Shown here: positions 8,223-16,149 of the stretch, one piece after another
Position numbering within the stretch: the stretch's first letter is position 1
Layout: each line of letters begins with the position of its first letter
From: Amycolatopsis nalaikhensis
Lineage (GTDB): Bacteria; Actinomycetota; Actinomycetes; Mycobacteriales; Pseudonocardiaceae
Assembly (NCBI RefSeq): GCF_030264295.1
Contig: NZ_CP127173.1
Coordinates: 3,231,501-3,295,500, forward strand
Direction of reading: 5' to 3'
Length of the DNA: 64,000 nucleotides
Notes under the pieces: generated by a model
The model's input: only the letters and a program-made list of their open reading frames with translations
Databases searched by the model: none
Told to the model about the DNA's origin: nothing
Program-made: the position numbers and the translations under genes

Positions 8223-8262
8223 CGAAACGCCGGGCGGCCCGTGAAGGCTGCCCGGCGTTTCG
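8223..8262. terminator. Hairpin between int and tRNA-Ser
   Basis: Perfect 13-bp arms (CGAAACGCCGGGC at 8223-8235 and its complement at 8250-8262) enclose a 14-base loop. The hairpin lies between convergent int and tRNA-Ser and can serve both directions. There is no long T-run, as is common for actinobacterial terminators. It would insulate the element from the tRNA gene. Confidence 0.7.
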
Positions 8263-8275
8263 CCTGCTAGAAGCG

Positions 8276-8360
8276 CGGAGGATACAGGATTCGAACCTGC
8301 GAGGGCGTGAACCCAACACGCTTTCCAAGCGTGCGCCTTAGGCCGCTCGGCCAATCCTCC
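8276..8360 (-). tRNA. tRNA-Ser (GGA anticodon)
   Basis: Read on the minus strand, the acceptor arms GGAGGAT (from 8360) and ATCCTCC (ending at 8277) pair, with G as the discriminator at 8276. The anticodon stem CACGC/GCGTG encloses a loop with GGA, reading UCC serine codons. A class II variable arm and a T-loop with GGTTCGAATCC are present. CCA is not encoded. The 3' half faces the AICE integrase, so the 3' end is the presumed attB/att core restored on integration. Confidence 0.95.
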
Positions 8361-8404
8361 GCAGGAGACGATACCGGATGCCTCAGCCGAGACGTGCAGG
8401 TGGG

Positions 8405-9148
8405 TCAGCGCGTGACGTCGGCCACCACGCACGTGATGTTGTCCGGGCCGCCGCCTTCGTTGGCCAGGCGGATCAACTCCGGGATCGCGTCCGCCGGGTC
8501 CTCGATCGCAGCCAGGACGTCGCGCAGGGTGGCTTCGTTGACCGGGCCGCTCAGGCCGTCCGAACACAGCAGGTAGCGGTCGCCTTCTTCCGGCGTGAAC
8601 GTCCAGATGTCCGGGTCGCCCGATCCCGCCGTCTGCAACGCTTTCATCAGCAACGACCGGCGCGGGTGGGACTCCGCGTCCTCCGCCGCGACGCGGCCGT
8701 CTTCGACCAACGCCTGGACCAACGTGTGGTCGCGGGTCAGGCGGCGCAGCGCGCCGTCGCGCAGGAGGTAGCCGCGGGAGTCGCCGATGTGGGCCGCCGC
8801 GAACTCGACTCCGTCGAACAGCAACGCCGTCAGCGTCGTGCCCATCCCCGACGTCGTCGGCTCCTGCGTCGCGACCTCCACCAGCCGCTCGTCGATCGAC
8901 TTGACCACGCCGGCCAGCGTCGCGGCCAGGTCGACGCCCGTGAGGTCGAGCCGCCGCAGGTCGACGTCGAGCTCGCGCAGCACGTCCACCGCGGTCGCGC
9001 TGGCGACCTCGCCGTGCGGCTGGCCGCCGATCCCGTCGGCGACGGCCAGCAGGCGGGAACTCGCGTACAGCGAGTCCTCGTTGACCTTGCGGCGCCTGCC
9101 GACGTCCGACCCCGCGGCGTACCGCAGGACGTACCGATCGTGTGTCAT
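8405..9148 (-). CDS. PP2C-family Ser/Thr protein phosphatase
   Basis: The 247-residue cytoplasmic protein has the PP2C metal-binding motifs in order: a VNEDSL segment near the N-terminus, ADGIGGQPHGE, IGDSRGYLL in the middle and a terminal GGPDNITCVV. There is no membrane segment, unlike PstP of mycobacteria. I chose the ATG at 9148 because the motif region follows within about 20 residues; an in-frame start 33 bases upstream is less likely. The gene is divergent from the methyltransferase-kinase operon, with a 77-base gap that must hold both promoters. It may reverse phosphorylation by the kinase two genes away. The family call is firm; the partnership is inferred. Confidence 0.9.
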   Translation of the reverse strand: MTHDRYVLRYAAGSDVGRRRKVNEDSLYASSRLLAVADGIGGQPHGEVASATAVDVLRELDVDLRRLDLTGVDLAATLAGVVKSIDERLVEVATQEPTTSGMGTTLTALLFDGVEFAAAHIGDSRGYLLRDGALRRLTRDHTLVQALVEDGRVAAEDAESHPRRSLLMKALQTAGSGDPDIWTFTPEEGDRYLLCSDGLSGPVNEATLRDVLAAIEDPADAIPELIRLANEGGGPDNITCVVADVTR

Positions 9149-9225
9149 GTCCCCATGAAAGCATTGGTTGACTGAGTTCACAAGCGTCTCGGCTGAATGG
9201 ACGAGTGTCCGATAGAGTCCCGGGC

Positions 9226-10911
9226 ATGGACGACGACGCCACGGTCAGCGCGGCCGACATCGCGCGGCTCGCCGGGGTCGGCCGGGCCGCGGTGAGCAAC
9301 TGGCGCCGCCGCTACCCGGACTTCCCGCCGCCGGTCGGCGGCACGGCGTCGAGCCCGCTGTTCGGACTCTCCGCCGTCGCCGGCTGGTTCCGCGCCCGCG
9401 GCAAGAAGTTCGAGCTGACCGCCGGTGAACGCGCCTGGCAGCGGCTGCGCGCCCTCGGCGACGACCTCGATCTGGCCGAGCGCGTGAGCCGCGCGGGCGT
9501 CTTCTTCGCTTTCCAGGCCGGTGTCTTCGACACCTTCGACAGCAAGCTCGACGACCCGGAGCTGCTCACCCTGCTCAGCGAGATGACGCACCGGGCCGGG
9601 CCGGTCGAATCGTTCGAACTGTTGTGCCGCAGGTACTTCGAGGCTCATTCGCGGCGGCTGTCGACGACGCCGGAGCCGGTCGCCGAGCTGATGGCCCGCC
9701 TCGCCGGGCCGGTGACGACGATGCTCGACCCCGCGTGCGGCTTCGGCGCGCTCGCGCTGGCGAGCGGCGCGAAAACGGTGCTGGGCCAGGACAGCGACCC
9801 GATGACGGCGTCGATCGCCGCGTTGCGCCTGCGGTTGCGCGGCATCGAGGCGGAGGTCTACGCGGTCGACGCGCTGCGGGAAGACGCTTTCACGGGCCGG
9901 ACCGCCGAAGCCGTGTTGTGCGATCCGCCGTTCAACGAACGGGCTTGGGGCCACGACGAGCTGGTCGGCGACGCGCGCTGGGAGTACGGGCTGCCCCCGC
10001 GCGGCGAGCCCGAGCTCGCCTGGGTGCAGCACTGCCTCGCGCACGTCGAACCCGGTGGCACGGTGGCGATCCTGATGCCGGGCGCCGCGGCCGGACGTCG
10101 CAGTGGCAAACGCATCCGCGGCAACCTGCTGCGCGCGGGCGCGGTCCGCGCGGTCGTCACGCTGCCCGGTTCCGATCTCTGGCTGCTGCGCCGGCCGGTG
10201 CCGGGTGAGCGGCCGCCGTCCACCGTGCTCCTCGGCGAGGCGGGCGACGATCTGTCCACAGTAGACAAAATGTGGCGGGACTTCGGTGAGCGCCCAGAAT
10301 CCGGCGTCCGGATCATCGACCTGCTCGACGACGACATCGACCTGACCCCGGCCCGGCACCGTGGCCGCGACGAAGACCTCGGCCGGGCCTTTCAAGCCGA
10401 GCTGACCCGCTTCGCCGAATTGACGCCGCAGCTGCCGCCGTTGGCGGCCGCGGACGCCGAACCGGCGTTCACGACCGTCGGCGAGCTGGTGAAGGCCGGG
10501 GTCGTCGAGGTCCGGCACGCCGCCCGCGCGGACGCCGAGCACCCGGTCGCCGAGGAGGGCGACGTCGTCGCGTCGGTGACCGGCGTCGCGTATGTCCACA
10601 ATGGACAACCGGAGCAGGTCGGCGCCGGGCTGAGCGTCTACCGCGTCGACCCGCGGCGGCTGGACGCGGACTTCCTCGCCGGCTGCCTGCGCGCGGCCGA
10701 CCTGCCCGCCGCGTCGGCGTCGACGCGGATCGACGGCAGGCGCGTGCGGATCCCGCGCGTCCCGATCGCCGTCCAGCGCGAGTACGGCCGGGTCTTCCGG
10801 CAGCTGGCCGAGTTCGACGCCGTCCTGCGCGAGACGGCGGAAACCGGCCGCGAGCTGGTGAGGCTAGGCTTCGCTGGACTTGTCGAAGGACGGCTCAGGC
10901 CGGGCCGTTAG
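9226..10911 (+). CDS. HTH-fused N6-adenine DNA methyltransferase
   Basis: The 561-residue protein begins with a helix-turn-helix module (AADIARLAGVGRAAVSNWRRR, residues about 8-28). A helical region follows, then an HsdM-like methyltransferase core with the SAM-binding motif DPACGFGAL near residues 169-177 and the catalytic motif CDPPFNER near 233-240 (a DPPF form of NPPF). The C-terminal part from about residue 410 resembles a single HsdS-type target-recognition domain. No restriction subunit is nearby. It is therefore either an orphan methyltransferase, a regulator with a methylase fold, or part of an unrecognised defence module. The start is the ATG at 9226; a GTG frame extension upstream is possible. 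The kinase gene follows after 8 bases. Confidence 0.85.
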   Translation: MDDDATVSAADIARLAGVGRAAVSNWRRRYPDFPPPVGGTASSPLFGLSAVAGWFRARGKKFELTAGERAWQRLRALGDDLDLAERVSRAGVFFAFQAGVFDTFDSKLDDPELLTLLSEMTHRAGPVESFELLCRRYFEAHSRRLSTTPEPVAELMARLAGPVTTMLDPACGFGALALASGAKTVLGQDSDPMTASIAALRLRLRGIEAEVYAVDALREDAFTGRTAEAVLCDPPFNERAWGHDELVGDARWEYGLPPRGEPELAWVQHCLAHVEPGGTVAILMPGAAAGRRSGKRIRGNLLRAGAVRAVVTLPGSDLWLLRRPVPGERPPSTVLLGEAGDDLSTVDKMWRDFGERPESGVRIIDLLDDDIDLTPARHRGRDEDLGRAFQAELTRFAELTPQLPPLAAADAEPAFTTVGELVKAGVVEVRHAARADAEHPVAEEGDVVASVTGVAYVHNGQPEQVGAGLSVYRVDPRRLDADFLAGCLRAADLPAASASTRIDGRRVRIPRVPIAVQREYGRVFRQLAEFDAVLRETAETGRELVRLGFAGLVEGRLRPGR

Positions 10912-10919
10912 GGGAACGG

Positions 10920-11810
10920 ATGCTGATCGCCGACCGCTACGAGCTCGACGAGCTGCCGCTCGGCCGCGGCGGGATGGGCGCGGTGCACGGCGGGCACGAC
11001 CGCAGGCTGGGCCGCCGCGTGGCGATCAAGCTGCTCAGGCTGCCGGGCCGCGACGAAGAGCTCGAAGCCCGGTTCGCCCGCGAGGCGCGGATTCTGGCGA
11101 CGCTCGACCACCCCGGCGTCCCCACGCTGTACGACTACGGCACCCACGACGACCGGTTGTTCCAGGTCATGCAGTTCGTCGACGGCGTGACCGTGGCGGA
11201 TCTGCTCGCCGAACACGGGCCGTTGCCAGTGCCGTGGGCCGCGGCGATCGCGGCGCAGGCGTGCGCGGTGCTGACCGCCGCGCACGCGCTCGCCGTGTGC
11301 CACCGCGACCTCAAGCCGTCCAACCTGATGCTGGGCCCCGACGGCGGCGTGAAGGTGATGGACTTCGGGCTCGCCGTACTCCGCGAAGCCGACGCCGCGC
11401 AGTTCACGCGCGCCGGGCAGCTGCTGGGGACGCCGTCCTACATGGCGCCCGAGCAGATCCAGCGCGGCGGCGCCGAACCCCGCAGCGACCTCTACGCGCT
11501 GGGGTGCGTGCTGCACGAAATGCTCACCGGGCGGCGGCTCTTCGACGGGCCCACGGCGTACGCGGTGTTCGAGCGGCAGGTCAAGGAGCTGCCGCCGCCG
11601 GTGCCGGGGATTCCGAAGCAGCTCAACGCGTTGCTGGCCGAAATGCTCGCGAAGGACCCCGAAGCGCGGCCGCCCGCCGCGGCCGCGTTGTACGAGCGGC
11701 TCGGCGCGTTCGTCGGCGCGCTGCCGCCGCTGCCGGGGTTCCTGGTGCCGCCGTCGGTGCCGAGCCCGGGCCGGATGTACGCGCGGATGCTGGGGCGCGT
11801 CAGCGGTTGA
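10920..11810 (+). CDS. Soluble Ser/Thr protein kinase (Hanks type)
   Basis: The 296-residue protein is essentially a bare kinase domain. It has the glycine loop GRGGMG (about residues 15-20), the VAIK lysine, the catalytic loop HRDLKPSN near residue 130, DFG near 151 and APEQ near 185. There is no transmembrane segment or PASTA domain; the last 30 residues are Pro-rich. It starts 8 bases after the methyltransferase stop and is surely co-transcribed with it. Its 3' end overlaps the convergent membrane-protein gene by 11 bases. Candidate substrates are the neighbouring methyltransferase and its own activation loop; this is inference. Kinase activity is well supported because all key residues are present. 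Confidence 0.93.
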   Translation: MLIADRYELDELPLGRGGMGAVHGGHDRRLGRRVAIKLLRLPGRDEELEARFAREARILATLDHPGVPTLYDYGTHDDRLFQVMQFVDGVTVADLLAEHGPLPVPWAAAIAAQACAVLTAAHALAVCHRDLKPSNLMLGPDGGVKVMDFGLAVLREADAAQFTRAGQLLGTPSYMAPEQIQRGGAEPRSDLYALGCVLHEMLTGRRLFDGPTAYAVFERQVKELPPPVPGIPKQLNALLAEMLAKDPEARPPAAAALYERLGAFVGALPPLPGFLVPPSVPSPGRMYARMLGRVSG

Positions 11811-12309
11811 CCGCCGCCGGGCGCTGCTCGGCGAGCGGCAGCCCGCGGCGCTGGATCCGGACGTACGTCGTCGCGTTCTGCACCGCGATGCTCACGCCCA
11901 GGGCGAGGGCGACCGACGCCGACGTCAGCGGGCCCGCGATGCCGAGCACGGTACCGAGCGCGACCAGGCTGACGCGGACCGCGACGGTCAGCACCCACAG
12001 CCCGATCGTGACGGCCGACCCCTTTTGGAACGTCGTGCCGTGGCGCTCGGTCAGCGTCGTCGTGGTGCTGCGCAGGACGCCGAGCCCGGCGAGCACCACC
12101 AGGTCGACCGCGAGCAGCCCGAGTTCGGACGGCGACGTGCCGGGGACGGCTCGCGCGGCGAGGAAGACCCCGACGACGACCAGGATCAGCGGCAGCGTGA
12201 CCAGCGCTTTGCGGGTGAGCAGCGTGCCGCGGACCTGCTTGTAGACGACCCGGTAGAGGACGAGGCCGGCGATGGCCACGTAGAGCAGGACGTTCGCGGC
12301 GCTGGGCAT
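11800..12309 (-). CDS. Membrane protein, CcdC/DUF1453-like
   Basis: The 169-residue protein has about four to five hydrophobic segments spread along its length: residues 5-20, 33-52, 65-80, 98-118 and 122-140. A charged loop with RSTTTTLTERHG sits in the middle. The pattern of an N-terminal helix, KQVRG, a Leu-rich helix and a central basic loop recalls the DUF1453/CcdC-homologue group of unknown function. The start is the ATG at 12309, with AAGGAGA upstream at the right distance. It converges on the kinase gene and overlaps its end by 11 bases. I cannot assign a role. Confidence 0.65.
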   Translation of the reverse strand: MPSAANVLLYVAIAGLVLYRVVYKQVRGTLLTRKALVTLPLILVVVGVFLAARAVPGTSPSELGLLAVDLVVLAGLGVLRSTTTTLTERHGTTFQKGSAVTIGLWVLTVAVRVSLVALGTVLGIAGPLTSASVALALGVSIAVQNATTYVRIQRRGLPLAEQRPAAVNR

Positions 12310-12525
12310 TGCGGAGTCTCCTTGGTTTCGAAGGTGCTCCCAGCATCGGCGGATCGCGACGCCGGTTCGTCGGCGCGCGGATCGGGCCCGGGTGGAACCC
12401 GGGATCAACCCGTGGGTTGAGGCGAACTGCCCAAATCGTGACCTTGGCCGACGAACCTCGAACGGGTGACCACCGTCTTTACCGGTGTCCAAAGGCGATG
12501 ATCGAGCAACTGGGGGTATCGGATC

Positions 12526-13155
12526 GTGAAGAGGCTTCTGGCGGGAGCGGCCGCGCTGGCCACCGCGTTCGTGCTGGTCGCCTGCTCCGGCGGCGGGGCC
12601 GCGAGCGGGCCGAACGCCGGCGGCGGGGCCGTCGCCGCGGGGACCGGCGGGGGGACGCCGACGACCTCGAGCACCACCGCCGCCCCCACCACGACCAGCG
12701 CGACGCCGACGCCCACGACGTCGAAGCCCGCGCCGACCAGCACCACGGCCAAGCCGAAGCCCAAGCCGAAGCCCGCCCCGGCCGACTCCGGCGTCCCGTG
12801 CGCGGCGGCCGCCGCGGCTTCGGGCACCGCCGCCTGCGTCGACATCTCCGCGCACAAGGCGTGGCTGCTGCAGGGCGGCAAGGTGGTCTACGGGCCGGTG
12901 CCGATGCTGCCGGGCCGCAAGGGCTACGCGACGCCGACCGGCACGTTCCACGTGCTGTCGAAGGAGAAGATGCACCTGTCGAAGGAGTTCGACAACGCCA
13001 AGATGCCGAACTCGGTGTTCTTCTACCCGGGCGACGCCTTCCACACGGGGAGCCTGTCCGTGTACTCGCACGGCTGCATCCACCTGTCGGCGGGCGCGTC
13101 GCTGAAGTTCTTCAACACTTTGCACGTCGGTGACGTCGTCCAGGTTGTGCCGTAA
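12526..13155 (+). CDS. L,D-transpeptidase (YkuD) lipoprotein
   Basis: The 209-residue protein starts at GTG 12526 with a lipoprotein signal peptide; the lipobox is LVAC with cysteine at residue 20. A long Thr/Pro/Lys-rich spacer (about residues 25-85) would cross the outer wall layers, and a YkuD catalytic domain follows. The catalytic motif is SHGCIHL, with His182 and Cys184. These enzymes form 3-3 peptidoglycan cross-links outside the membrane. The catalytic domain is short and lacks the Ig-like domains of mycobacterial Ldt, matching the compact lipoprotein class of actinomycetes. The gene stands alone. Confidence is high for the family. Confidence 0.92.
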   Translation: MKRLLAGAAALATAFVLVACSGGGAASGPNAGGGAVAAGTGGGTPTTSSTTAAPTTTSATPTPTTSKPAPTSTTAKPKPKPKPAPADSGVPCAAAAAASGTAACVDISAHKAWLLQGGKVVYGPVPMLPGRKGYATPTGTFHVLSKEKMHLSKEFDNAKMPNSVFFYPGDAFHTGSLSVYSHGCIHLSAGASLKFFNTLHVGDVVQVVP

Positions 13156-13207
13156 CCAATACGGACCGTAGGTCACAGTAAGATAAATTCACTCAGCCGA
13201 GTGCAAC

Positions 13208-13254
13208 TGGCCCCCCTGTTCAGGCGATAAGGGATCGCTTGGGAAGGGGGGCCA
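13208..13254 (+). promoter_or_regulatory. Leader hairpin that pairs with the ribosome binding site
   Basis: TGGCCCCCC at 13208-13216 is exactly complementary to GGGGGGCCA at 13246-13254, and an inner GCGAT/ATCGC stem (about 13224-13238) can form. The right arm contains the G-rich ribosome site of the sugar dehydrogenase gene, whose ATG is at 13256. Folding would hide the start region, so translational control is plausible. I recognise no named riboswitch class. Confidence 0.45.
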
Positions 13255-13255
13255 A

Positions 13256-16087
13256 ATGGCCTTGGGAAAGCTCAGAGCACTACGCCACGCCCTCGTGGCG
13301 GCTGTATTGACCGGTGCGCTGCTGCCCGTCGTGTCCACGGGGGTGGCGACGGCAGCGACAGCGCTCCCGCCGGGGTTCGTCCTGCGGGACACCAGCACCG
13401 GGCTGGGGCAGTACCAGCTCACGGACTTCGCGTACCTGCCGGACAACTCGATCCTCGCCACCGGCAAGGGCGGTGCCGTCCGCTGGTTGCCGGTCAGCGG
13501 GACGGGCAAGACGATCGCGACCCTGCCGGTCCGCATCGACGAGGACCTCGGTCTCGTCGGGCTGGCCGTCGCGCCGGACTACGCGACGTCGCACAGCATC
13601 TACCTCTCGCGCGCGATCAACACCAGCGGCGGCTTCGTCATGCGGATGTCGCGGTTCACGGTGACCGTGGACGCCACGGGCGCGCCGTCCGGCCTGACCG
13701 GTGAGCAGTCGCTGTTCGAGGTGCCGGGCTTCTTCAACGTCCACGGCATCAACGGCATCACCGCCGCCGCGGACGGCACGATCTGGATGTCCATCGGCGA
13801 CAACGCCGACTTCCGCCAGGTCGACGCCGGCGCGTTGCGCGCCCAGGACATCAACCAGCCGTACGGCAAGATCCTCCACCTGACCGCCGACGGCAAGGGC
13901 GTGCCGGGGAACCCCTACTACGACGCGAACAACCCGGGATCGACCGCCAGCAAGGTGTTCGCGCGCGGGTTCCGCAACCCGTTCCGGTTCAGCGTCGACG
14001 CGAACCTCGGCCTCCCGGTCGCCGGCGACGTCGGCTGGAACACCTGGGAAGAGGTCAGCGTCGTGCCGCGCGGCGGCAACATGGGCTGGCCCTGCTGGGA
14101 AGGCACCCACCCGACGCCGGGCTACTCCGGGCTCGCCGGCTGCGGCGGCGTGCAGAACCAGCCGCCGATCTTCGAGTACCAGCACGGCAGCGGCATCATG
14201 CAGGGCAACAGCGTCACGGGCGGCATCGTCTACAACGGATCGAGCTACCCGGCTTCCTACCGCGGCTCGTACTTCTTCGGCGACTACGTGACGCACAAGA
14301 TCTGGACGCTGCGCTACGACGACCAGGGCAAGCTCACGCAGGCCCCGGAGAACCCGCCGGTCTTCACCGACATCGGCGGCCCGACGAAGTTCGCGGCGGC
14401 GCCCAACGGCGACATCGTCTACGCCGACATCCTGACCGGCAACCTGCGTCGCCTGACCTACTCGGCGAACAACACCGCGCCGGTGGCGAACGCGTCGAGT
14501 ACGACCGACCCGGACACGCGGACCGTCTCCTTCGACGGCTCCGCGTCGGTCGACTACGACAACGACCCGCTGAAGTACGACTGGGACTTCGGCGACGGCA
14601 CCACGGCGGCCAACGCCGGCCCGAAGGTGACCCACGCCTACGCGCCGGGCACCGAGACGTTCACCGCCAAGCTGACGGTCCGGGACCCGCTGGGCGCCAC
14701 CGGCACGACCGACATCGCGGTCGCGCCCGGCAACCACACCCCGCAGCTCACCCTGACCACGCCGGGGGACACCGCGACGTTCGCGGTGAACCAGGAGGTC
14801 GCGGTGAGCGCCACGGCGACCGACGCCGAGGACGGCACCCTGCCGATCACCTGGACCACCGCGGTCCGGCACTGCCCGAGTGAGGCCACGTGCCACTCGC
14901 ACCCGGGCATCGGCGGCACCGGGACGAGCTTCGCGCAGCCGTTCACCGAGCACCCGGACTCCCGGATGGAGTTCACCGCGACGGTGACCGACAGCGCGGG
15001 CGTCGCGACGTCCAAGACGTACACGGCGATGCCGCGCCAGCACCGGCTCACCCTGCTCAGCACGCAGCCCGCGGCGCTGAGCATCCCGGTCGAGGGCGGC
15101 GTCAGCTCGGCGCTGGTCACCGAGGGCGCGAGCTTCGACGTCGAGGCCGCTCCGCTGGGCATCGACGGCGTCTCGAAGTTCACCGGCTGGCAGGGCGGTC
15201 CGACGGCCACGACGTGGGTCATCACCGTCGGCTCGAGCGACATGACGCTGACGGCGAACTACGCCACCCCGATCGACCAGCGCTACGACGGCGACCCGGC
15301 GTTGCGGACGAAGCTCGGCGCGCCGATCGGCACCGAGGTCACCGACGGCCCGGTCCACTACCGCGTCTACCAGAACGGCCGCCTGTACTGGAGCGCGGTC
15401 GGCGGCACGAAGTACGTGACCGGCCCGGTGCTGGACAAGTACCTCGCCATCGGTGGCAGCAACGGCTTCGGCCCGCCGACGTCGGACACGGCGGCGACGC
15501 CGGACGGCCTGGCGCAGTACAACCACTTCAACAACAGCGGCAACGTGGGTTCGATCTACTACACGGCCGCGTACGGCGCTCACACGATCTACGGTGAGAT
15601 CCGCAAGAAGTGGGCCGCGCGCGACTACGAGCGCGGCTTGGGCTACCCGACGACCGACGAGCTCGGCACGCCCGACGGCGTCGGCCGATACAACCACTTC
15701 AACAAGAACGGCAACATCGGGTCGATCTACTACACGGGCGCGTACGGCGCGAACGCGATCTTCGGCGAGATCCGCAAGAAGTGGGCGGCCCTCGACTACG
15801 AGCGTGGTCTCGGCTACCCGATCACTGACGAGCTCGCCACGCCGGACGGCGTCGGCCGCTACAACCACTTCAGCCTCAACCACTCGATCTACTACACCCC
15901 GGCGACCGGTGCGCACGCCGTGAAGGGCGAGATCCGGAAGCGGTGGGCGGCCCTCGGCTGGGAGCGTTCGTACCTGCGCTACCCGACGACGGACGAGTAC
16001 GTGACGAACGGGGTGTACCGCAGCGACTTCCAGGGCGGCTACATCACGTTCACCCTCTCGGGCGGGGCTGTCGACCGTCCTTGGTGA
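13256..16087 (+). CDS. Secreted PQQ-type sugar dehydrogenase with PKD and LGFP repeats
   Basis: The 943-residue protein has a signal peptide (about 1-34, ending VATAATA). The GSDH/sorbosone-dehydrogenase-type beta-propeller (about 40-405) contains SIYLSRA, DGTIWMSIGD, ARGFRNPFRFSVD and GNMGWPCWEG. Next come a PKD domain (about 410-495, with YDWDFGDG), an Ig-like region (to about 590) and a beta-rich segment ending in a YATP motif near 676. Five LGFP-type repeats of about 50 residues fill the C-terminus, three of them carrying IRKKWAA or IRKRWAA followed by GYPTTDE or a variant. LGFP repeats are thought to anchor proteins to actinobacterial cell walls. The enzyme probably oxidises a sugar or acts on wall or mycelial glycan; the exact substrate cannot be told. 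The domain order is seen directly. Confidence 0.88.
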   Translation: MALGKLRALRHALVAAVLTGALLPVVSTGVATAATALPPGFVLRDTSTGLGQYQLTDFAYLPDNSILATGKGGAVRWLPVSGTGKTIATLPVRIDEDLGLVGLAVAPDYATSHSIYLSRAINTSGGFVMRMSRFTVTVDATGAPSGLTGEQSLFEVPGFFNVHGINGITAAADGTIWMSIGDNADFRQVDAGALRAQDINQPYGKILHLTADGKGVPGNPYYDANNPGSTASKVFARGFRNPFRFSVDANLGLPVAGDVGWNTWEEVSVVPRGGNMGWPCWEGTHPTPGYSGLAGCGGVQNQPPIFEYQHGSGIMQGNSVTGGIVYNGSSYPASYRGSYFFGDYVTHKIWTLRYDDQGKLTQAPENPPVFTDIGGPTKFAAAPNGDIVYADILTGNLRRLTYSANNTAPVANASSTTDPDTRTVSFDGSASVDYDNDPLKYDWDFGDGTTAANAGPKVTHAYAPGTETFTAKLTVRDPLGATGTTDIAVAPGNHTPQLTLTTPGDTATFAVNQEVAVSATATDAEDGTLPITWTTAVRHCPSEATCHSHPGIGGTGTSFAQPFTEHPDSRMEFTATVTDSAGVATSKTYTAMPRQHRLTLLSTQPAALSIPVEGGVSSALVTEGASFDVEAAPLGIDGVSKFTGWQGGPTATTWVITVGSSDMTLTANYATPIDQRYDGDPALRTKLGAPIGTEVTDGPVHYRVYQNGRLYWSAVGGTKYVTGPVLDKYLAIGGSNGFGPPTSDTAATPDGLAQYNHFNNSGNVGSIYYTAAYGAHTIYGEIRKKWAARDYERGLGYPTTDELGTPDGVGRYNHFNKNGNIGSIYYTGAYGANAIFGEIRKKWAALDYERGLGYPITDELATPDGVGRYNHFSLNHSIYYTPATGAHAVKGEIRKRWAALGWERSYLRYPTTDEYVTNGVYRSDFQGGYITFTLSGGAVDRPW

Positions 16088-16101
16088 AACACGCGTTGAA
16101 A

Positions 16102-16139
16102 AAGCGGGCCGTCTCCGGAACTCCGGAGGCGGCCCGCTT
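16102..16139 (+). terminator. Terminator after the sugar dehydrogenase
   Basis: An 18-bp stem with a single G-T mismatch (16102-16119 against 16122-16139) is followed by CTTTT. It sits 14 bases past the stop codon and just before the convergent dehydrogenase gene, so it is likely bidirectional. Confidence 0.85.
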
Positions 16140-16149
16140 CTTTTCGTGG

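Larger units (their letters stand above)
1..8276. mobile_element. Integrative conjugative element (AICE), right-hand part
   Basis: The gene content is that of a pSAM2/pMEA-type actinomycete integrative conjugative element. It has a coupled transfer operon ending in a TraB/FtsK-type ATPase, a Spd-like membrane protein, a DUF3631 ATPase probably serving replication, an excisionase and a tyrosine integrase. The integrase is the last gene and points at the 3' end of a tRNA-Ser gene, which is where such elements insert. The left junction is outside the window, since an open reading frame already runs in at position 1. The right boundary is inferred to lie at or within the 3' part of the tRNA. In known AICEs transfer moves double-stranded DNA through TraB without a relaxase, and no relaxase is seen here. 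Confidence 0.85.

Noticed and set aside
1..8276. Prophage instead of a conjugative element
   Set aside because: No capsid, tail, terminase or lysis genes are seen, while TraB-type and Spd-like genes are present.
8405..11810. Identification as a classical phage growth limitation (Pgl) or BREX system
   Set aside because: The methyltransferase is not of PglX architecture and there is no PglZ phosphatase, PglY/BrxC ATPase or Lon-like protease nearby.
16102..16139. Regulatory operator between convergent genes
   Set aside because: Position after the stop codon, stem structure and trailing CTTTT mark it as a terminator.
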